NCBI GenBank assembly: GCA_020746995.1
Contig: JAGPXD010000003.1
Location: forward strand, 5,642,001-5,706,000
Length of the DNA: 64,000 bases
Reading direction: 5' to 3'
DNA from: Plectosphaerella cucumerina
Taxonomy: Eukaryota > Ascomycota > Sordariomycetes > Glomerellales > Plectosphaerellaceae
The notes beneath the pieces were generated by a model that saw only the letters and a list, made by a program, of their open reading frames with translations, had not been told where the DNA came from and searched no databases. Position 1 is the stretch's first letter, and the number at the start of each line of letters is the position of its first letter. Both the position numbers and the translations under genes were made by a program. Shown here in pieces: positions 12,104 through 24,634 of this stretch.

Positions 12104-13972
12104 ATGTCCAACAAGGATAACGTCGTCACCACCGGCGCTCCGACCGTCGAGGACCCCATGACCCACGACAGCTCGGAGAAGGCCAACATCGACAACGGCT
12201 ACGATGGCCACCACGCTCCCGCCCGCGCGGATCTTCGTGAGGATGACTTCATGACCCGCAACGGTCTCAACCTGAAGTCTTTCCAGAGGCGTGAGTTCCA
12301 ATGCTTCTCCAACCCCGCACTGCGGCATCGCTGACTTTGGCTCTACAGGTGACTATGGTACCGGCGACGTCGAGCTCGACCGCTCCATGAAGGGTCGCCA
12401 TCTGCACATGATCGCCATCGGTGGCTCCATCGGTGCTGGTTTCTTCGTCGGTTCGGGTAGCGCCCTCACCCGCGGCGGCCCCGGTTCCATCCTCGTCTGC
12501 TTCTCTATCTGTGGTGTCATGATCTTCAACGTCGTTCACGCTCTCGGCGAGCTCGCCGTTATGTACCCTGTCTCCGGTGGCTTCTACACGTACTCGACTC
12601 GCTTCATCGACCCCTCGTGGGGCTTCGCCATGGGCTGGAACTACGTGAGTATCCGGAACAGCCTGCTGCCCTGACGCCTTGCGCTAACGCATCCCAGGTC
12701 TTCCAATGGCTGATCGTCCTTCCCTTCGAACTCGTCGTCTGCTCCTTCACCGTCGCCTACTGGGATAGAGAAACGAGTGCCGCAGTTTGGGTTACGCTCT
12801 TCTGGGTCGTCATCATCGTCGTCAACATCTTCGGTACCCTGGGTTACGCTGAGGAGGAGTTCTTCTCTTCCTGCTTCAAGCTCGCCGCCATCGTCATCTT
12901 CATGTTCATCGCCGTTATCCTCATTTGCGGTGGTGGTCCCAGCAACGGAAACTTCAGCGAGTACATGGGTGCTCGCCTGTGGTACGACCCCGGTGCGTTC
13001 CAGAACGGCTTCTCCGGTTTCTGCGCCGTCTTCGTCACTGCCGCCTTCTCGTTCGCCGGTACGGAGCTGGTCGGTCTTGCCGCCGCCGAGTCTCGCAACC
13101 CCGCCAAGGCCCTTCCCGGTGCTATCAAGCAGGTGTTCTGGCGTATCACCCTCTTCTACATCCTTGGTCTCACCCTGGTCGGTTTCCTTGTCAGCTCCCA
13201 GGACCCCAACCTTATGAACGCCGAGAACGCCTACTCTGATGGTGCCTCGCCCTTCGTGCTGGCTGGCAAGTACGGTGGTCTCGTCGGCTACGACCACTTC
13301 ATGAACGTCGTCATCTGCGTCTCCGTCGTCTCCATCGGTGTCTCCTGCGTCTACGGTGGCTCCCGCACCCTCACCGCCCTCGCCCAGCAGGGATACGCCC
13401 CCAAGCTCTTCACCTACGTCGACAGGTCTGGCCGTCCCCTCTACTCCGTCCTCTTCCTCCTCGCCTGGGGCCCCCTGGCCTACATTGTCGTCGCTCCCAA
13501 CGGCATGACCGTCTTCGACTGGCTCCTCGCTCTTTCCGCTCTGGCCGCCCTGTTCACCTGGGGCTCCATCTGCCTGTGCCACATCCGCTTCCGCACCGCC
13601 TGGAACCGCCAGGGCCGCTCCCTGGACCGCATCCCCTTCAAGGCCTTCGGCGGCGTCTACGGATCCTGGATGGGTCTGATCCTCTGCATCCTCATCCTGA
13701 TCGCCACCATCTACTCGTCCTTCGTTCCCCCCGGTGGCCTCCCCGAGACCGGTGTCAGCTACGAGCGTGTCCTCATGAACCTTCTCGCTCTCCCCGTCGT
13801 CGCTGTCTTCTGGATTGCCGGTTACTTCTGGAAGAAGGACGGCTGGCTGCGCATCGACCAGATCGACCTTGACGTCGGTCTCCGTGAGCACGACTGGGAC
13901 GAGATCAACGCCTACCGCGCCAAGGTCGCTGCCTACCCCGCGTGGCGCCGCGCCATCAGCAAGCTCTTCTAA
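12104..13972 (+). CDS. general amino-acid permease (GAP1/INDA1 type)
   Basis: Three exons, 12104-12290, 12349-12644 and 12698-13972, with introns of 58 and 53 bp (GTGAGT donors, CTGAC or CTAAC branch sites). They encode 585 residues, the usual length for fungal AAP (APC superfamily, YAT) permeases. A hydrophilic ~75-residue N-terminus ends in FQRRDYGTGDVELDRSMKGR. TM1 then carries the family motif IGGSIGAGFFVGSG, and about twelve hydrophobic spans follow. The C-terminus is hydrophilic, with the conserved W-R-ID-D pattern ahead of it. The family imports amino acids with protons at the plasma membrane. Overall it resembles broad-range permeases such as Trichoderma INDA1, but substrate range cannot be read from sequence. 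A C/T-rich promoter precedes the start. Confidence 0.93.
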
Positions 13973-14552
13973 GCGTGAGCTTGAAGGCTTGCGAACTGGC
14001 TTGCATTCGCTTTTCAGCATGTCATCATTGCCATTTACTCATGGCCACCCTCGTGGAGGGGCGGGTTCAACTCGAACTTCGTCCCTGCCGCATAGTAACT
14101 CATTGTTTGTCAGTCGCTGGTAGATACCATCTATAATAAACCTGCCGATTTGTCCACATCTGTTCACTACTCGCGTGATTTCTGACTGGTGCGCATTTTC
14201 CCTCCGCTTGTGTCTTGTGCAACTGCGTATTGTACGGCTCGTCTGCCAATGATCGCCATCGACTGTGGCCCCCAAACTCCCGAAGGATTCAGTGTGTCGC
14301 GTCGTTGCCAAGGCAAATGCTGACGGGTGCCGAGATCCTGCGCCCAGCCGTCGCCCCATGCACTTGCGGGCACCTCAGGGCTCAGGCTCAATCAATCCAT
14401 ATCTCGCCGAGGCAATTGCAGCGCAGCCTTCTGCTTTCTTCCAACCACACCAACCGATTCGTTCTTCCTGCGCCCAATAATCAACGCCTAACGAATCGCG
14501 AGCCTCTGCTGTCGTTGAACAAGCCCCCGCACGTCCACTGCGGTGCGACACC
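13973..14552. other. intergenic between permease and 7-TM gene
   Basis: Holds the permease 3' UTR and the promoter of the next + gene. No motif stands out. Confidence 0.5.
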
Positions 14553-16019
14553 ATGAGTGACGGTGCGTGGCCTCTGGCGAATCTGACACTCGCCGACCTC
14601 GATCTCACCAGGGACTGCCGCGCGACCGGGGCGGCCCTCGTGGCATGGCCCGAGGAGGCACAGGAGAATGTCCCGTACGATGCGCTGGTAGACATGGTCG
14701 AGGCCAGCTTCGAGGGCGGTCTTGACGCGCGCCATGGCGACATCATCAATTGGTACCTCGACACGAACGGGAGCCTCAACAGCATGCGCGGGGACCTGAC
14801 GGCGGCCTGCTTCCACGAGTACTGCCAGGCTCTCGGATGGGAGGGCAACTCGGACCTGGCGGGCATTGGGGTTAGTCAAGTCCGAAGCATGGCAGTTGAC
14901 TCATGCTAACATGACGCAGGTCCTCACAGCATACTCGATCCAAGTCGGCATCACGAGCTTCTTCATCCTGGCATCACTCTTCTACTCGCTTGTGCTCAAG
15001 CACCCCCCGCGACGGATGAGCATCGCCACCATGAGCGACCGGCCTTTCTTCACAGCTCTTCAGTCCTCCCTCGGCATCTTCTGGGACACCGCTCTCCTTT
15101 TCGCCCTCAGCGTGTCCATCGCCTCCATCATCCTCACCTTCACCGACCGCGCGACATACACCCAGGCCTTCTGCGCCCTCAGTGCCGTGCTGGTCACCCC
15201 GCCCCTCATCGCGCTGTGGCCCTTCTACGTTCCCGCCTGCGCACGCCCGCTGCCGCGCCGCGTGGCCCTCTTCGTGCTGTGCTGCGTCACCTTCGCCATG
15301 GGGGTGCGTCACGTCTTGGGTCATGTCTACGATGACAGCGCGTTTGAGAAGAGGTGTTACAGGTTCAGGGAGGAGAGGACGGCGATAGTGGCGAGGATGT
15401 GTGTGCTCTCGGCCACGGCGTACTTGGGCCTTGGGGTGCCGGCGTGGCTGGCGTATCACTGGACCATGTTCCGCGACTGGAGGGTGCTGAGGAGGGCGAC
15501 GGCGTGGAAGCATCGGCACCGGTATATGGGAGGGGTTGTTGTGGATGGTGTGTTTGTGATTGCTGTCGGGGTGGTGCCCTTTGCTTTCATGTGGTGGACG
15601 CTGGGGGTGTTTGTCCTGCTGAGGCAGGAGATTGCAGACCTTGCGGGGGATTCGATCGAGGAGGGCAAGTGGGGGTTTGGGCAGATCTTGGCCTTGATTA
15701 CTTGGGTCCCGACGGCGCTGGACTTTATCGTCGTGTGGTGGAGTGAGTATCACTTTCTGAGACGTGGGGTGGACGCGCTGACGATATTGCAGACTCGAGA
15801 GATGGCCTGGACTACAGGCTTCCTGCGGGCTTGGGCGTCAGGGACAAGTCTGTTGCTGAGGACGAGGGGATGGAGCTCACGGGGCAGAAGGGGGGCGGAA
15901 GGGCGGCTGATGTGCCGAGGGCGAGGACGTGGGCTGGATATGAGGGTGTTGGCCACGCTGGGGGAAGTGATTCACAAGGTGGCTTGTTGAAGAACAGCAA
16001 CGAGTCTGTGAGTCCGTGA
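14553..16019 (+). CDS. seven-helix membrane protein, unknown function
   Basis: Three exons, 14553-14870, 14920-15742 and 15793-16019, with introns of 49 bp (GTTAGT donor, GCTAAC branch) and 50 bp (GTGAGT donor, GCTGAC branch). They encode 455 residues. An outer N-terminal part of about 110 residues contains the Cys pair CFHEYC. Seven hydrophobic spans follow between roughly residues 115 and 395, then a hydrophilic Gly/Ser-rich tail. The second intron is needed: without it the frame ends in an Arg-rich stretch, while splicing gives a normal soluble tail. The topology resembles fungal 7-TM receptor-like proteins, but no Pth11/CFEM or GPCR signature is visible, so receptor function is only a possibility. 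Confidence 0.8.
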
Positions 16020-19000
16020 GCGAGGGGCAAGGGGTGGAGGTGGATGTAGTCTTGCTGAGGACAGGGCCGATGAGACATCGCTGGGACGTGGTCGACGAGC
16101 AGAGAAAGCGCTTCGGTTGGGCAGTGGACGCCCAAGTAGGTGCATCTGCTCTTGAGGCTCGTCAGCTTCTGTGACGATAGATCATGATAATAATGACGGA
16201 ACGGACGATACCTGGCAACCTTCAAGGTCGGCGAAGTTGGGATGATGTCGATGCTGCTGATGTGGCCAGGTCTTGAGGAGATGTGTCCTGTTGGTCAAAT
16301 CAACTTCACGTGCATTGGTTTGGGCTTAATTTGACATTTGCTCGGCAATTCGTCGATGCAACAGCGCGAGCTCTTGGCTCGTGACTTTGGTTTCGACGGT
16401 GATAGTTGTCATCTGAGAAGAAAGGAGTAGCAGACGGGCGGTTGGATGTCGTTGTGCTGAGTCCGAGTAGATGGATGTTGCACACTGTATGCAGCAGGAG
16501 GCTGGCTGGGAAGTACATGCTGGTCAGAGACAATTGCTTCCTAGCCCCTTAACGCCAGAGATCAGCACTTAATTTGCGAGAAACGTCCAAACCTGCTGTG
16601 CGACTTGACCATGGTTTCACGTAGACCTCGGCACTGGGCCTCGGGAAGTCAAGTGCTCGCCCAGCATGGAGCTCCTGACATGGCAAGACGATGAAGTCAA
16701 CTTCCTCTATGCTGGTGGGGTTGCCTGGTGCCTTCTAAGCCGCGTAATTGACGAGGCGGGCTCGGGGATGAGTTGGTCAACGGCGCCAACGAAGCCGCCC
16801 GGAACATACCGGCTGAGGAGGTTGTTGAGAAGTCCGATGATGACCTCCCACGAATATTGCATTCCTTCGTTGGCGTCCTGAAGCCGAACCTCGGCGCGAA
16901 AAAGCATTGGAATGATGTCGTGAAGTGGAGTTGACGCCAGTGTGATGGCCGGCAACTCGGAGCGACGGTTAGACCAAGAGCCTCAAGCCGAGGCAGGATG
17001 AAGCCAAGCTTCCAGGCTACCTTAGCCTGAAGACCTTGGACTGCATCTTAGCGACTTCACTCCATGCTAGTGAATCCTGCTCGCAACTTTGCCTCAACCT
17101 CATCCTCCGGATTCCTCCGCGTCACTGACACAAAACACCAAATTCCAACCTAGTCCTTGACGACTGTCAGCCTCGGTCCGCGGCACCCTTCAACAACGCC
17201 AGGCGCATCCAATCCTGAAGCTGTCATATCGAGCCGCATCCTAAAAACGCCCCCAGCTGCAGCCGCCTGCAGGGTCGCGTCCCCTTCCGCGTTGAGCGAA
17301 GTTTGCGAAGCAGGCTGCTGCCGAGCCGCACCGATCGGCTGGGCACCAAGCTGCCGGGCTGCATGCGACGGGCGATCAACCGGCGGCCTGGGTTTTGCAG
17401 TGCGACGTGGACATTCCCTGGGCTGGGCTGGGCTGGGCTGGACCTGGTGGTGTGCTGTGATGCTGAAGTTGAAATTGGCTCCGGGCGGCCAAGAGAGGGG
17501 GAAGGATTCAGAGGGTGAGTGGCCAATGAGAGACGAAAGCGCGTTTGAGGTGCCGAGGTCCAGGGCTAGCCCCTGGCGTTGGCTGGGGAGGGCGGTCAGA
17601 GTCTGGGGATGAGGGCGGGCAAGGCGGGGGAGGAGACGGACAGGGGGAGGGGACCGGGAGGTGGAAGAAGCTAGAGGTCGGGGAGGTGGGAATAGGCCGG
17701 GGGCCACCTTGCGCCCGAATCCGAGTTGCTCCCTTGACTGCCCATTGCCCCGTTTGCCCCCCCTCTTTCTCCCCTTTTCCCACCCCATTGATCTACCTTT
17801 GTCCAGACGTGCCGGTTTCGTGTCCACGTCGTCAGTGGAGGCGGCTAGGCGGAGGTGGGTAGAGGTGCTATGACGGCTGGTGACGGAGCGGGAGGGGGAG
17901 CTCGTCCTCCGTCTCTACCTCTTCTTCTGCCTCTTCTTCGCCTCTCCTGGCATTCGTGATGACTTCTCATGGCCTCTGTCGTGTAATACTTTCTCAAATG
18001 CCTGCCGCTGTCTAATGCCTGTCATCACATGCCAACAATCTCACGTCTGGGTACTGCAGCCAGGCCCCTGGAACGGGATCCCCCGGAGCAGGCTGTGCAG
18101 TGACATGGTTCGAGAAGTCCCTGGCCTGGCTTGACCATTGATTGGCATCTCAGAGTGACCCAACACGAACACAAACAAGCCGTGTGTCACCCCTCCCTCC
18201 AAGTCCCCTCCCCCGAACCAACCGCCCATCCACTGGCTTGACTGCCATCGACGGATCAGCAACCACCCCCTTCCAGCCGTCTCCTCGCGTCCTAGCACCG
18301 AATGAGCAAATCGACCGGGGCACCAGCCAATGCCGCTGCACCGCCAAGAAAATCTCCCGAGTCGCGTGGGCGGCCAGCCGGCGACACGCATCGTCAGCTC
18401 AGCTAAGGTGTCTCGCCTGTTCGCCGTTCGCCTCTTCTCGCCATCACCACGATTCTTGCTCCCCGGAATGGAACACACCCGACCCCTCCTTCGCTTTTGC
18501 ATCTCTGCTCCGGGAGGGGTGGATCCCCCGATGCCTGCTGCGGTGCTGCCCCTAGGCGTGGCTCCCCCTAACCGCTGTCCGGCCACGGGAGACCCAACCT
18601 ACCCCAGATTCCCCCGCCCCCTCTCCGTCGAGTAGACGTCAACGCATTATCAGCCAGGCCCACAGACAGGGAAGACACGTCCGAAGAGGGGGGCTCCTCT
18701 CCCTGCTGCCCACTCCATCTCCAACGCCGGCAGCCAAGCACCACGACGGCGTCGGACAGCATGCCCTTGTTCTCTCTACTCTGCAGTGCTCCTAGTCCTT
18801 CCACCCCCGGCCGCCACCCTCGGCATCTCTCGAGCCTCCTCGCCCACTGATTGGCCTCGTCGCCCACCTGTCTTGGATCCACCGTCCGTTCCCCCCTCTC
18901 CAGTCCGAACATGGACAGACGTCCGATCAAGATTGCGGGGGAGATGAGTGCACGTCCCGGCCGATGGATGGCGGCCTCGGTCTAGGGGACTGGTCCGCAA

Positions 19001-19206
19001 CGGGGAGCAAGGGGGGGCAGCAGTGCAGCACTGGTGATGGGGACCTGGGGGAGGAGTGGTGACGAGCTGGATCTACAAAAGGACCCGCGTGGAAGCATAC
19101 ATCTCCCCGTCGGACAGCAGCAGTCGTGCGACACTCTCCCAGCCTGACCCCGACTGACATTTCCTTCCTTTACACCACCAATCTCCTGCCTTACCCATCG
19201 CCCACC
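16020..19206. other. 3.2 kb GC-rich intergenic region
   Basis: No gene supported. Open frames around 17.2-17.9 and 18.0-18.9 kb are unrelated to any family I know and overlap antiparallel frames of similar length. The region contains a G-quadruplex repeat (listed) and, just before 19.2 kb, C/T-rich DNA leading into the MFS gene. Confidence 0.5.
17420..17441 (+). repeat. GGGCT pentamer repeat / G-quadruplex motif
   Basis: Four perfect GGGCT units in a row followed by GG (guanine runs at 17420-22, 17425-27, 17430-32, 17435-37). The 2-nt loops fit a very stable parallel quadruplex. It is not the fungal telomere repeat TTAGGG. Confidence 0.8.
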
Positions 19207-20820
19207 ATGGAGGCCCGCAACTTGACCAGAGACCCCGAGAAGGAGGACTTTGACCATGTCAGCGACAAGGCCGGCCGCTCGCCCTCCCACGATGCCGCCC
19301 TCCGTGACGACAGCACCGACGCCGACGACTTTGGCTTCACCCCCGAGGAGCAGCGCAAGATCATCGCCCACGTCGACCGCCGCCTCGTCATCACCGTCGG
19401 CGTCCTCTACTGCGTCTCCCTCATGGACCGCACCAACCTCTCCGCCGCCGCCATCGCCGGCATGCGCGAGGAGCTCAACCTGCTCGTCAACAACCGCTAC
19501 GTATGTCTCCTCCAGCACGTCCTCGACGAAGTTGACCCAGCTAATTCTTTCAGAACATCGTCTCCCTCATCTTCTTCATCCCCTACATCATCTTCCAGCC
19601 TCCCAGCACAATCATCGTCCGCAAGATCGGACCCAGGATCCACCTCTCCGGCATCACCCTCGCCTGGGGCGCCGTGATGATCGGCATGGGCTTCTCCCGC
19701 AACTTTGCCGACCTCGCCGCCATGCGCGCCATCCTCGGTGTCCTCGAGGCCGGCTTTTTCCCCAGCTGCGTCTACCTGCTCAGCACCTGGTACACACGCT
19801 GTATGTCTAACCCTCCTCACATCTCTGACTTCACCCCCTAACGTGCTTCTTCCAGACGAGGTCGGCAAGCGCTACTCCGTCTTCTACCTCCTCGGCTGCG
19901 TCGCCTCCGCCTTTGCCGGCATCCTCGCCTACGGCCTCATGCAGATGAACGGCCTCTCCAACCTCACCGGCTGGCGCTGGATCTTCATCATCGAAGGCAT
20001 CCTCACCTGCCTCGTCGCCATCGCCGGCTACTTCTTCCTCGTCGACTTCCCCGACGGCTCCCGCGCCAACTGGGCCTTCCTCGGCGAGCGCGAGCGCCAG
20101 TGGATCGTCGCCCGCGTCAACCGCGACCGCGGCGACGCAAAGACCCCCAAGTTCAACGCCCGCAAGTTCTTCGCCGCCGGCCTCGACTGGAAGATCTGGG
20201 CCTACGCCATGATCTTCTTCAACACCACCACCCTCGCCTACGCCCTCGCCTACTTCCTACCCATCATCCTCCAGCTCAACATGGGCTTCAGCGTCGGCGA
20301 GGCACAGTGCCTCATCGCCCCGCCCTACGCTTTCGCAGGCATGGTCATGTTTGGGACTGCCTGGCTCGGAGACAAGTACCACGTCCGCGGGCCCATCATC
20401 GTCATCAACATGCTCTTCGCCCTCGTCGGCCTCCCCATCATGGGCTTCCACCCGAATGCCAACGTGCGCTACTTTGGCGTCTTCCTCACCACGGCTGGTG
20501 CCAACTCGAACATCCCTGCCGTCATGGCCTACCAGGCCAACAACATCCGCGGCCAGTGGAAGCGCGCCTTCTGCAGTGCTACTCTCGTCAGTTTCGGTGG
20601 CATCGGTGGTATTGCGGGATCGCTCGTCTTCCGCCAGCAGGATGCCCCTGGGTACCGCCCCGGCATGTACACCTGCATCGCATGCTCGCTGCTGACCCTC
20701 ATCCTGGTGGGACTGCTTACGCTGGACTTTAAGCTGCAGAATGGCAAGGCCGACCGTGGCGAGAAGGAGCTTGAGATTAATGATGAGGATTGCGGGTCCG
20801 GGTTCAGGTACACCATTTAG
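19207..20820 (+). CDS. MFS transporter, DAL5/TNA1 (ACS) family
   Basis: Three exons, 19207-19500, 19554-19800 and 19856-20820, with introns of 53 and 55 bp, both with GTATGT donors. They encode 501 residues, normal for the anion:cation symporter family that includes allantoate (Dal5), nicotinate (Tna1) and related carriers. A ~60-residue acidic N-terminus is followed by RRLVITVGVLYCVSLMDRTN at the first helix, the typical opening with the D-R-xN loop motif. The conserved GxRxxLGxxEAGFFP-like element of helix 4-5 (RAILGVLEAGFFPSC) is present, and twelve hydrophobic spans are seen overall. It should import a carboxylate-type or nitrogenous nutrient across the plasma membrane; the substrate is undetermined. 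It lies near the amino-acid permease, but the distance argues against co-transcription. Confidence 0.92.
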
Positions 20821-21106
20821 GGTATTGCGAAGATTTAGTAGGAGTTTGTAGGCAATCGATGACTGAGTCATTGAGTCTGTGTCTGAGTCCATTTGTCATT
20901 ATAAGTGTGTTCGTGAGTCAATTGGGTTGGGTGTCAGACAGGTATCATCATGAGGTGACTGAGTGCCGTCAACCTCTTATTCCATCCTCTGAAGAGATGA
21001 TTTTGCCATGACGGCGAGTCCCGACCTGTTCCAGACCACCCCCCTGCTTCCACATCCTTGGCAGCCGCTCATCTAATGTATGCCGTGAGCACCCGCTGCC
21101 ACTGGT

Positions 21107-22003
21107 CTAGCAGCTTCCGACACCACCACCAGGAGGCTGGTAGTTGGTCGGCACCGGCCAGTAGATGTTGACCTTCAGCCCGGGGTCGTTGGCATTGTAG
21201 GATCCGGGGAAGCTCAGAAGCCCGGCCGTGCGGTAGCCGCCGGTTCCGCCGGTGACTCGGATCTGTCCACAGCTCAGGCTAGGTGTGTCAGCAACAGACA
21301 TGATGCGAGGAGGCAGGAGAACATACTAAAGCTGAGCACCGCCAGCATTGGTCGCAGAGTGCAGCGCAATGTGCTCAAAGCGCACGAGGTAGTCGCCGTT
21401 CTCGAGACACCTCGGCAGGGGAAAGCTGACCGATCCGGCGTCTAAAGAACATGTTAGCTGAGAACGGCAGAGGAAGTAAGCTTCTTACTGTTGCTGGACC
21501 AGCTGATGCCGCCGGACGTGACGGTTGCCGCCTCCTGCCAGACCTTAAACCAGACGGCACCCGACGGGCTCCACGTCGATACACTCTGGCCTGAGGGCAC
21601 CTTGGCGAGGTAGGCGATGGCAGGTCCGGGGTGGAAGATGTTCGGGGCCGAGCTGAAGGCTTTTTTGAGTTAGCGAGGCACCAGACTGTGCATACTCATC
21701 GAAGTATACGTACTGACGGTGCTCCCAGCGCTGACAGAGAGAACACCCGTGGGACCGCGGCCGGGGTTCAGCTCGTAGCAGCTCATCTGCGGGCTGCTCA
21801 CGTCGGTGATGGGGCCATTCGTCTGGAAGTTGGTTGTCTGGCGCACACAGCCCCAGTTTTGGCAGGACGTTCCTCCGGACGAGATGCCGGGGAAGGTGTC
21901 TAAGGACGTCAGTGAGGGGTTATTACAAAGGTCTAGCAATCATACAGTGAGCGACGGCGCCTTGGAGGCCGCCGAGGGCGAGGACGGCAGAGGCGATCTT
22001 CAT
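21107..22003 (-). CDS. AA9 lytic polysaccharide monooxygenase, catalytic domain only
   Basis: Five exons on the minus strand (22003-21946, 21899-21710, 21652-21489, 21441-21327, 21278-21107) with introns of 46-57 bp, giving 232 residues. Signal peptide 1-18 is cut before His19, which becomes the N-terminal copper ligand. The second ligand is His90 in IFHPGP and the axial Tyr is Tyr176 in GAQLY. The second-sphere His165 (IALHSA) and the Cys60-Cys179 pair are also present, so the active site looks complete. AA9 enzymes oxidatively cleave cellulose or related beta-glucans outside the cell. There is no linker or CBM1. For intron 2 I chose the GTATAC donor and CAG acceptor because they restore the STSAPNIFHPGP segment; a neighbouring GTACGT donor would break the frame. 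Confidence 0.93.
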
Positions 22004-22429
22004 GATGCTGAGAGGATGGTGTTTGCGGAGATTGCTCATGATGCGGTGAAACATTCGGGCACCGTCCTTTTAAGCTTGCCTCCAACTGCCGAGCCATCGG
22101 AGGAAAATCCGGGGTGGCAGCTCCTATCAGCCTAAAGCAGAAGGTCGGGGTGTGGTTCGGCTATGCGGCCTCATATGCGGGTAATGTGCCCCTGACCATC
22201 CACGGCCCGGCCTTCAAAGTGTCCGGCGCCTCGGTGCGGGTGACGAAGCACTTTCGGCCCCGTGATCATTCGTTCGGGGTATAGTCACCGAGGGTGATCA
22301 TATATCGTCGGGGCTTCATTGGGTGTAAGTACATTGCGACTTTGCATTGCTCTGTCGCAGGGCTTGGCTGTCATGCCACGATGGGAGGCTGCTTGAATCG
22401 CTGATTATCGCTTTGCCTTGGCCATTTCC
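22004..22429. other. intergenic upstream of AA9 gene
   Basis: Probable AA9 promoter on the minus strand and 3' end of the next minus-strand gene. No clear TATA box or regulator site recognised. Confidence 0.4.
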
Positions 22430-24634
22430 TCACCCCCACCCCACCGGCTTTTCCTGCACCCTCAAGTCCTTCCCAGCATACTGGTCCCCCGGCGCCGCTG
22501 CTACCGGCTGGTACGCGCCGCCACCTCCCACCAGGCTATGACCATCGGCAGTAACCCCCAACGGCCTCACCCACGGGACCCCCGTGGCTTTATCGACCTC
22601 CCACGGACCGATGCCCTTTGACTCCAACGCATCCCGCTGCTGCATCAGCAGGCCGCCCGCGTTCCACTCACGCTCAGGGTACGTCGTGCGGTGCAGCTTG
22701 CGACGTAGCCAGAACGAGGCCTGCGGCATGAGGAAGACGTTGACGCAGATGGAGAGAACACCAAGAACAAGAACAAGAATCAGGCCAAAACCGCTGAAGT
22801 TCGTAAACCGCGCGTCACGAACTCTGACCCGCGGGCAGATCTGGTCGCCATTGCCGTCGACATGCATCGAGCTTACGAATTGCGTTGATGGCACGGGACC
22901 GCCGGAGGTTTGGATGACGAAGTGGGAAGGCGAGGCGTAGTCGACAACCGCTCTCTGAAGCACGGACAGCATGGCCTGGCCAAAATTGATCACCTCGTCT
23001 TGCCAATGTGTCGGCGGTAGACCGGTCGAGTAGGGCAGTCCGTTTGTGAACCATATGAACTCGTTGGCACGAAGCATCCCCGGTCCCAGCCAGAAGACCC
23101 CGCTGGCCATGGTGACGGCCTCGAGGCCAACGGTGAGCGTGTTGAAGAGAGCCTTCTGTTCCCTGTTGAGATTGAGACCGCGCCAGGGTTCCGTGGCGTT
23201 CTTCCCGATGCCAGCAAAGGGGCTGCAGGTCTCTTCGGCGCAGAACTGGTACTGCTCCGTGCAGGCGAGAGCTGACGAGACTTCATCGCTGATCCAGGAT
23301 AGACCGGGGAAACCGAGGGCGCGATTCGCGCCGGTTGGGTCGGTCATGTTGGTCGCGCGGAACCAGGGGTCCTCGACAGGCGAAGCGTACTGTGCGTTGT
23401 TGATCAGATAAACTACGGATGTGTCTGTATCGGGCAATCGAAGGGGAGGGATGGCGTAGAAGCCGGCGATGCCTGTGTCGTTTGGAAAGTCGGCAAACGA
23501 CTGAACGGCTCTTGGGACTGTCAAAGGGGGTCACATAGAGCTTGGACATGGTACATACCCTAGTGCGTAGATTTCTTTCTCGCCCGGTGCCTCGGGATTG
23601 TAGAACAAGCTGTAGTTTGAGACAGACCAGGTGTAGTCGAGATCCTCCTGTGGTCGTGGACCAACATTGAAGTATGTGAACTTGTTCCCCGGGAGACTTG
23701 CGCCAGGTGTGATCTGGTCAACCCAGTCGGAGGCAAACCTGCTAGTGCGCATAGGTACACACGTCAAGGTCTTTCGGAAGCGGATGCGCTCGCCTTCGGG
23801 GGTGTTGATACCAAGGTGGAGGTTGGAGTCAATGAAACCCGTGTCGACCTGGAAGGCGTCGGGCAACCCGCATATGTCGTCGGGAAAAGGGCACGTCACG
23901 TTGCGAGTCTCGAGAGGCAGAGTCGTGACGGTGAATCTTTTGCAGGCCTCGGACTTTACCGAGACGTTCGAGGACGTGTAGCAGTTTCTCACGTACTCTA
24001 AGCCGCGCGAGGAGATCCAGTGCGCCCAGACGGAAGTGATGGCGCGTGCCTGCATCTGCTGCGTCGGGTCCGGCGGCGGGGCGTCCGAGTTGGGGTCGGT
24101 TGTCCCCAGGTCGAGGGTAGGCCATCCGCACTTATCGTTGTGCACGAGCACCTCGTCACTGTCGAGCTGTATCTTGGAGGACGCCAGACCGGCTCCGGCG
24201 AAGACCGCCATGGACAGCACCGCCACTGAGACCAGGGCGAGGGAGCTGCGGTAGGTACCACGGATCTTGGCTTGTCTCCATGCCCACGCCAGTTTGGTGA
24301 AGTATAGGGCTGTCGCCGCGGGACTCGGGGTGTTGCTGAGGATGGCCTGTTGTTGATGGTAGAGGCCCAGTCGGGGAGACGATGTCGACCTCCATTGGTG
24401 GATGAATAGACAGATGATCGGCCAGAGGTTGGCTATGGCGACACTGGTGAAGAGTGCCAGGAATGACACGAGGAGGGAGCCCTGGGACTTGGGTAAGGTG
24501 AGGACGACGTCGAGGAACGATCCGGTGAAGGCCTCCTCTGCTTGATGTCAGCAAACAGTGGCGCAGCGCGTGAATAGAGCTGACTTGCCGTTGTAGTTCC
24601 GCCAGAAACCTACGTAGACGGACAAGTCTGCCAT
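22430..24634 (-). CDS. large fungal membrane protein with exoplasmic domain
   Basis: Three exons, 24634-24589, 24537-23559 and 23510-22430, encoding 701 residues. The first intron (24538-24588, 51 bp) has a GC donor (G|GCAAGT) and CAG acceptor. The second (23511-23558, 48 bp) begins GTATGT and ends AAG; this is the pair that keeps the IYALG reading frame. Two hydrophobic segments lie near residues 45-75 and 105-130. A large region with many Cys and N-glycosylation sequons follows to about residue 590, then one more span (LILVLVLGVLSICVNVFLM) and a cytosolic tail. This layout, including the YVGFW start and HQQQAIL segment, is that of a family common in Sordariomycetes with no known function. 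Confidence 0.82.

Noticed and set aside
12641..14020. A 459-residue open frame antisense to the amino-acid permease
   Set aside because: Acidic, Gly/Glu/Asp-rich composition mirrors the permease's C-ending codons; no domain, and the sense gene is certain.
17420..17441. Internal telomere repeat
   Set aside because: The unit is GGGCT, not TTAGGG, and is only four copies long.
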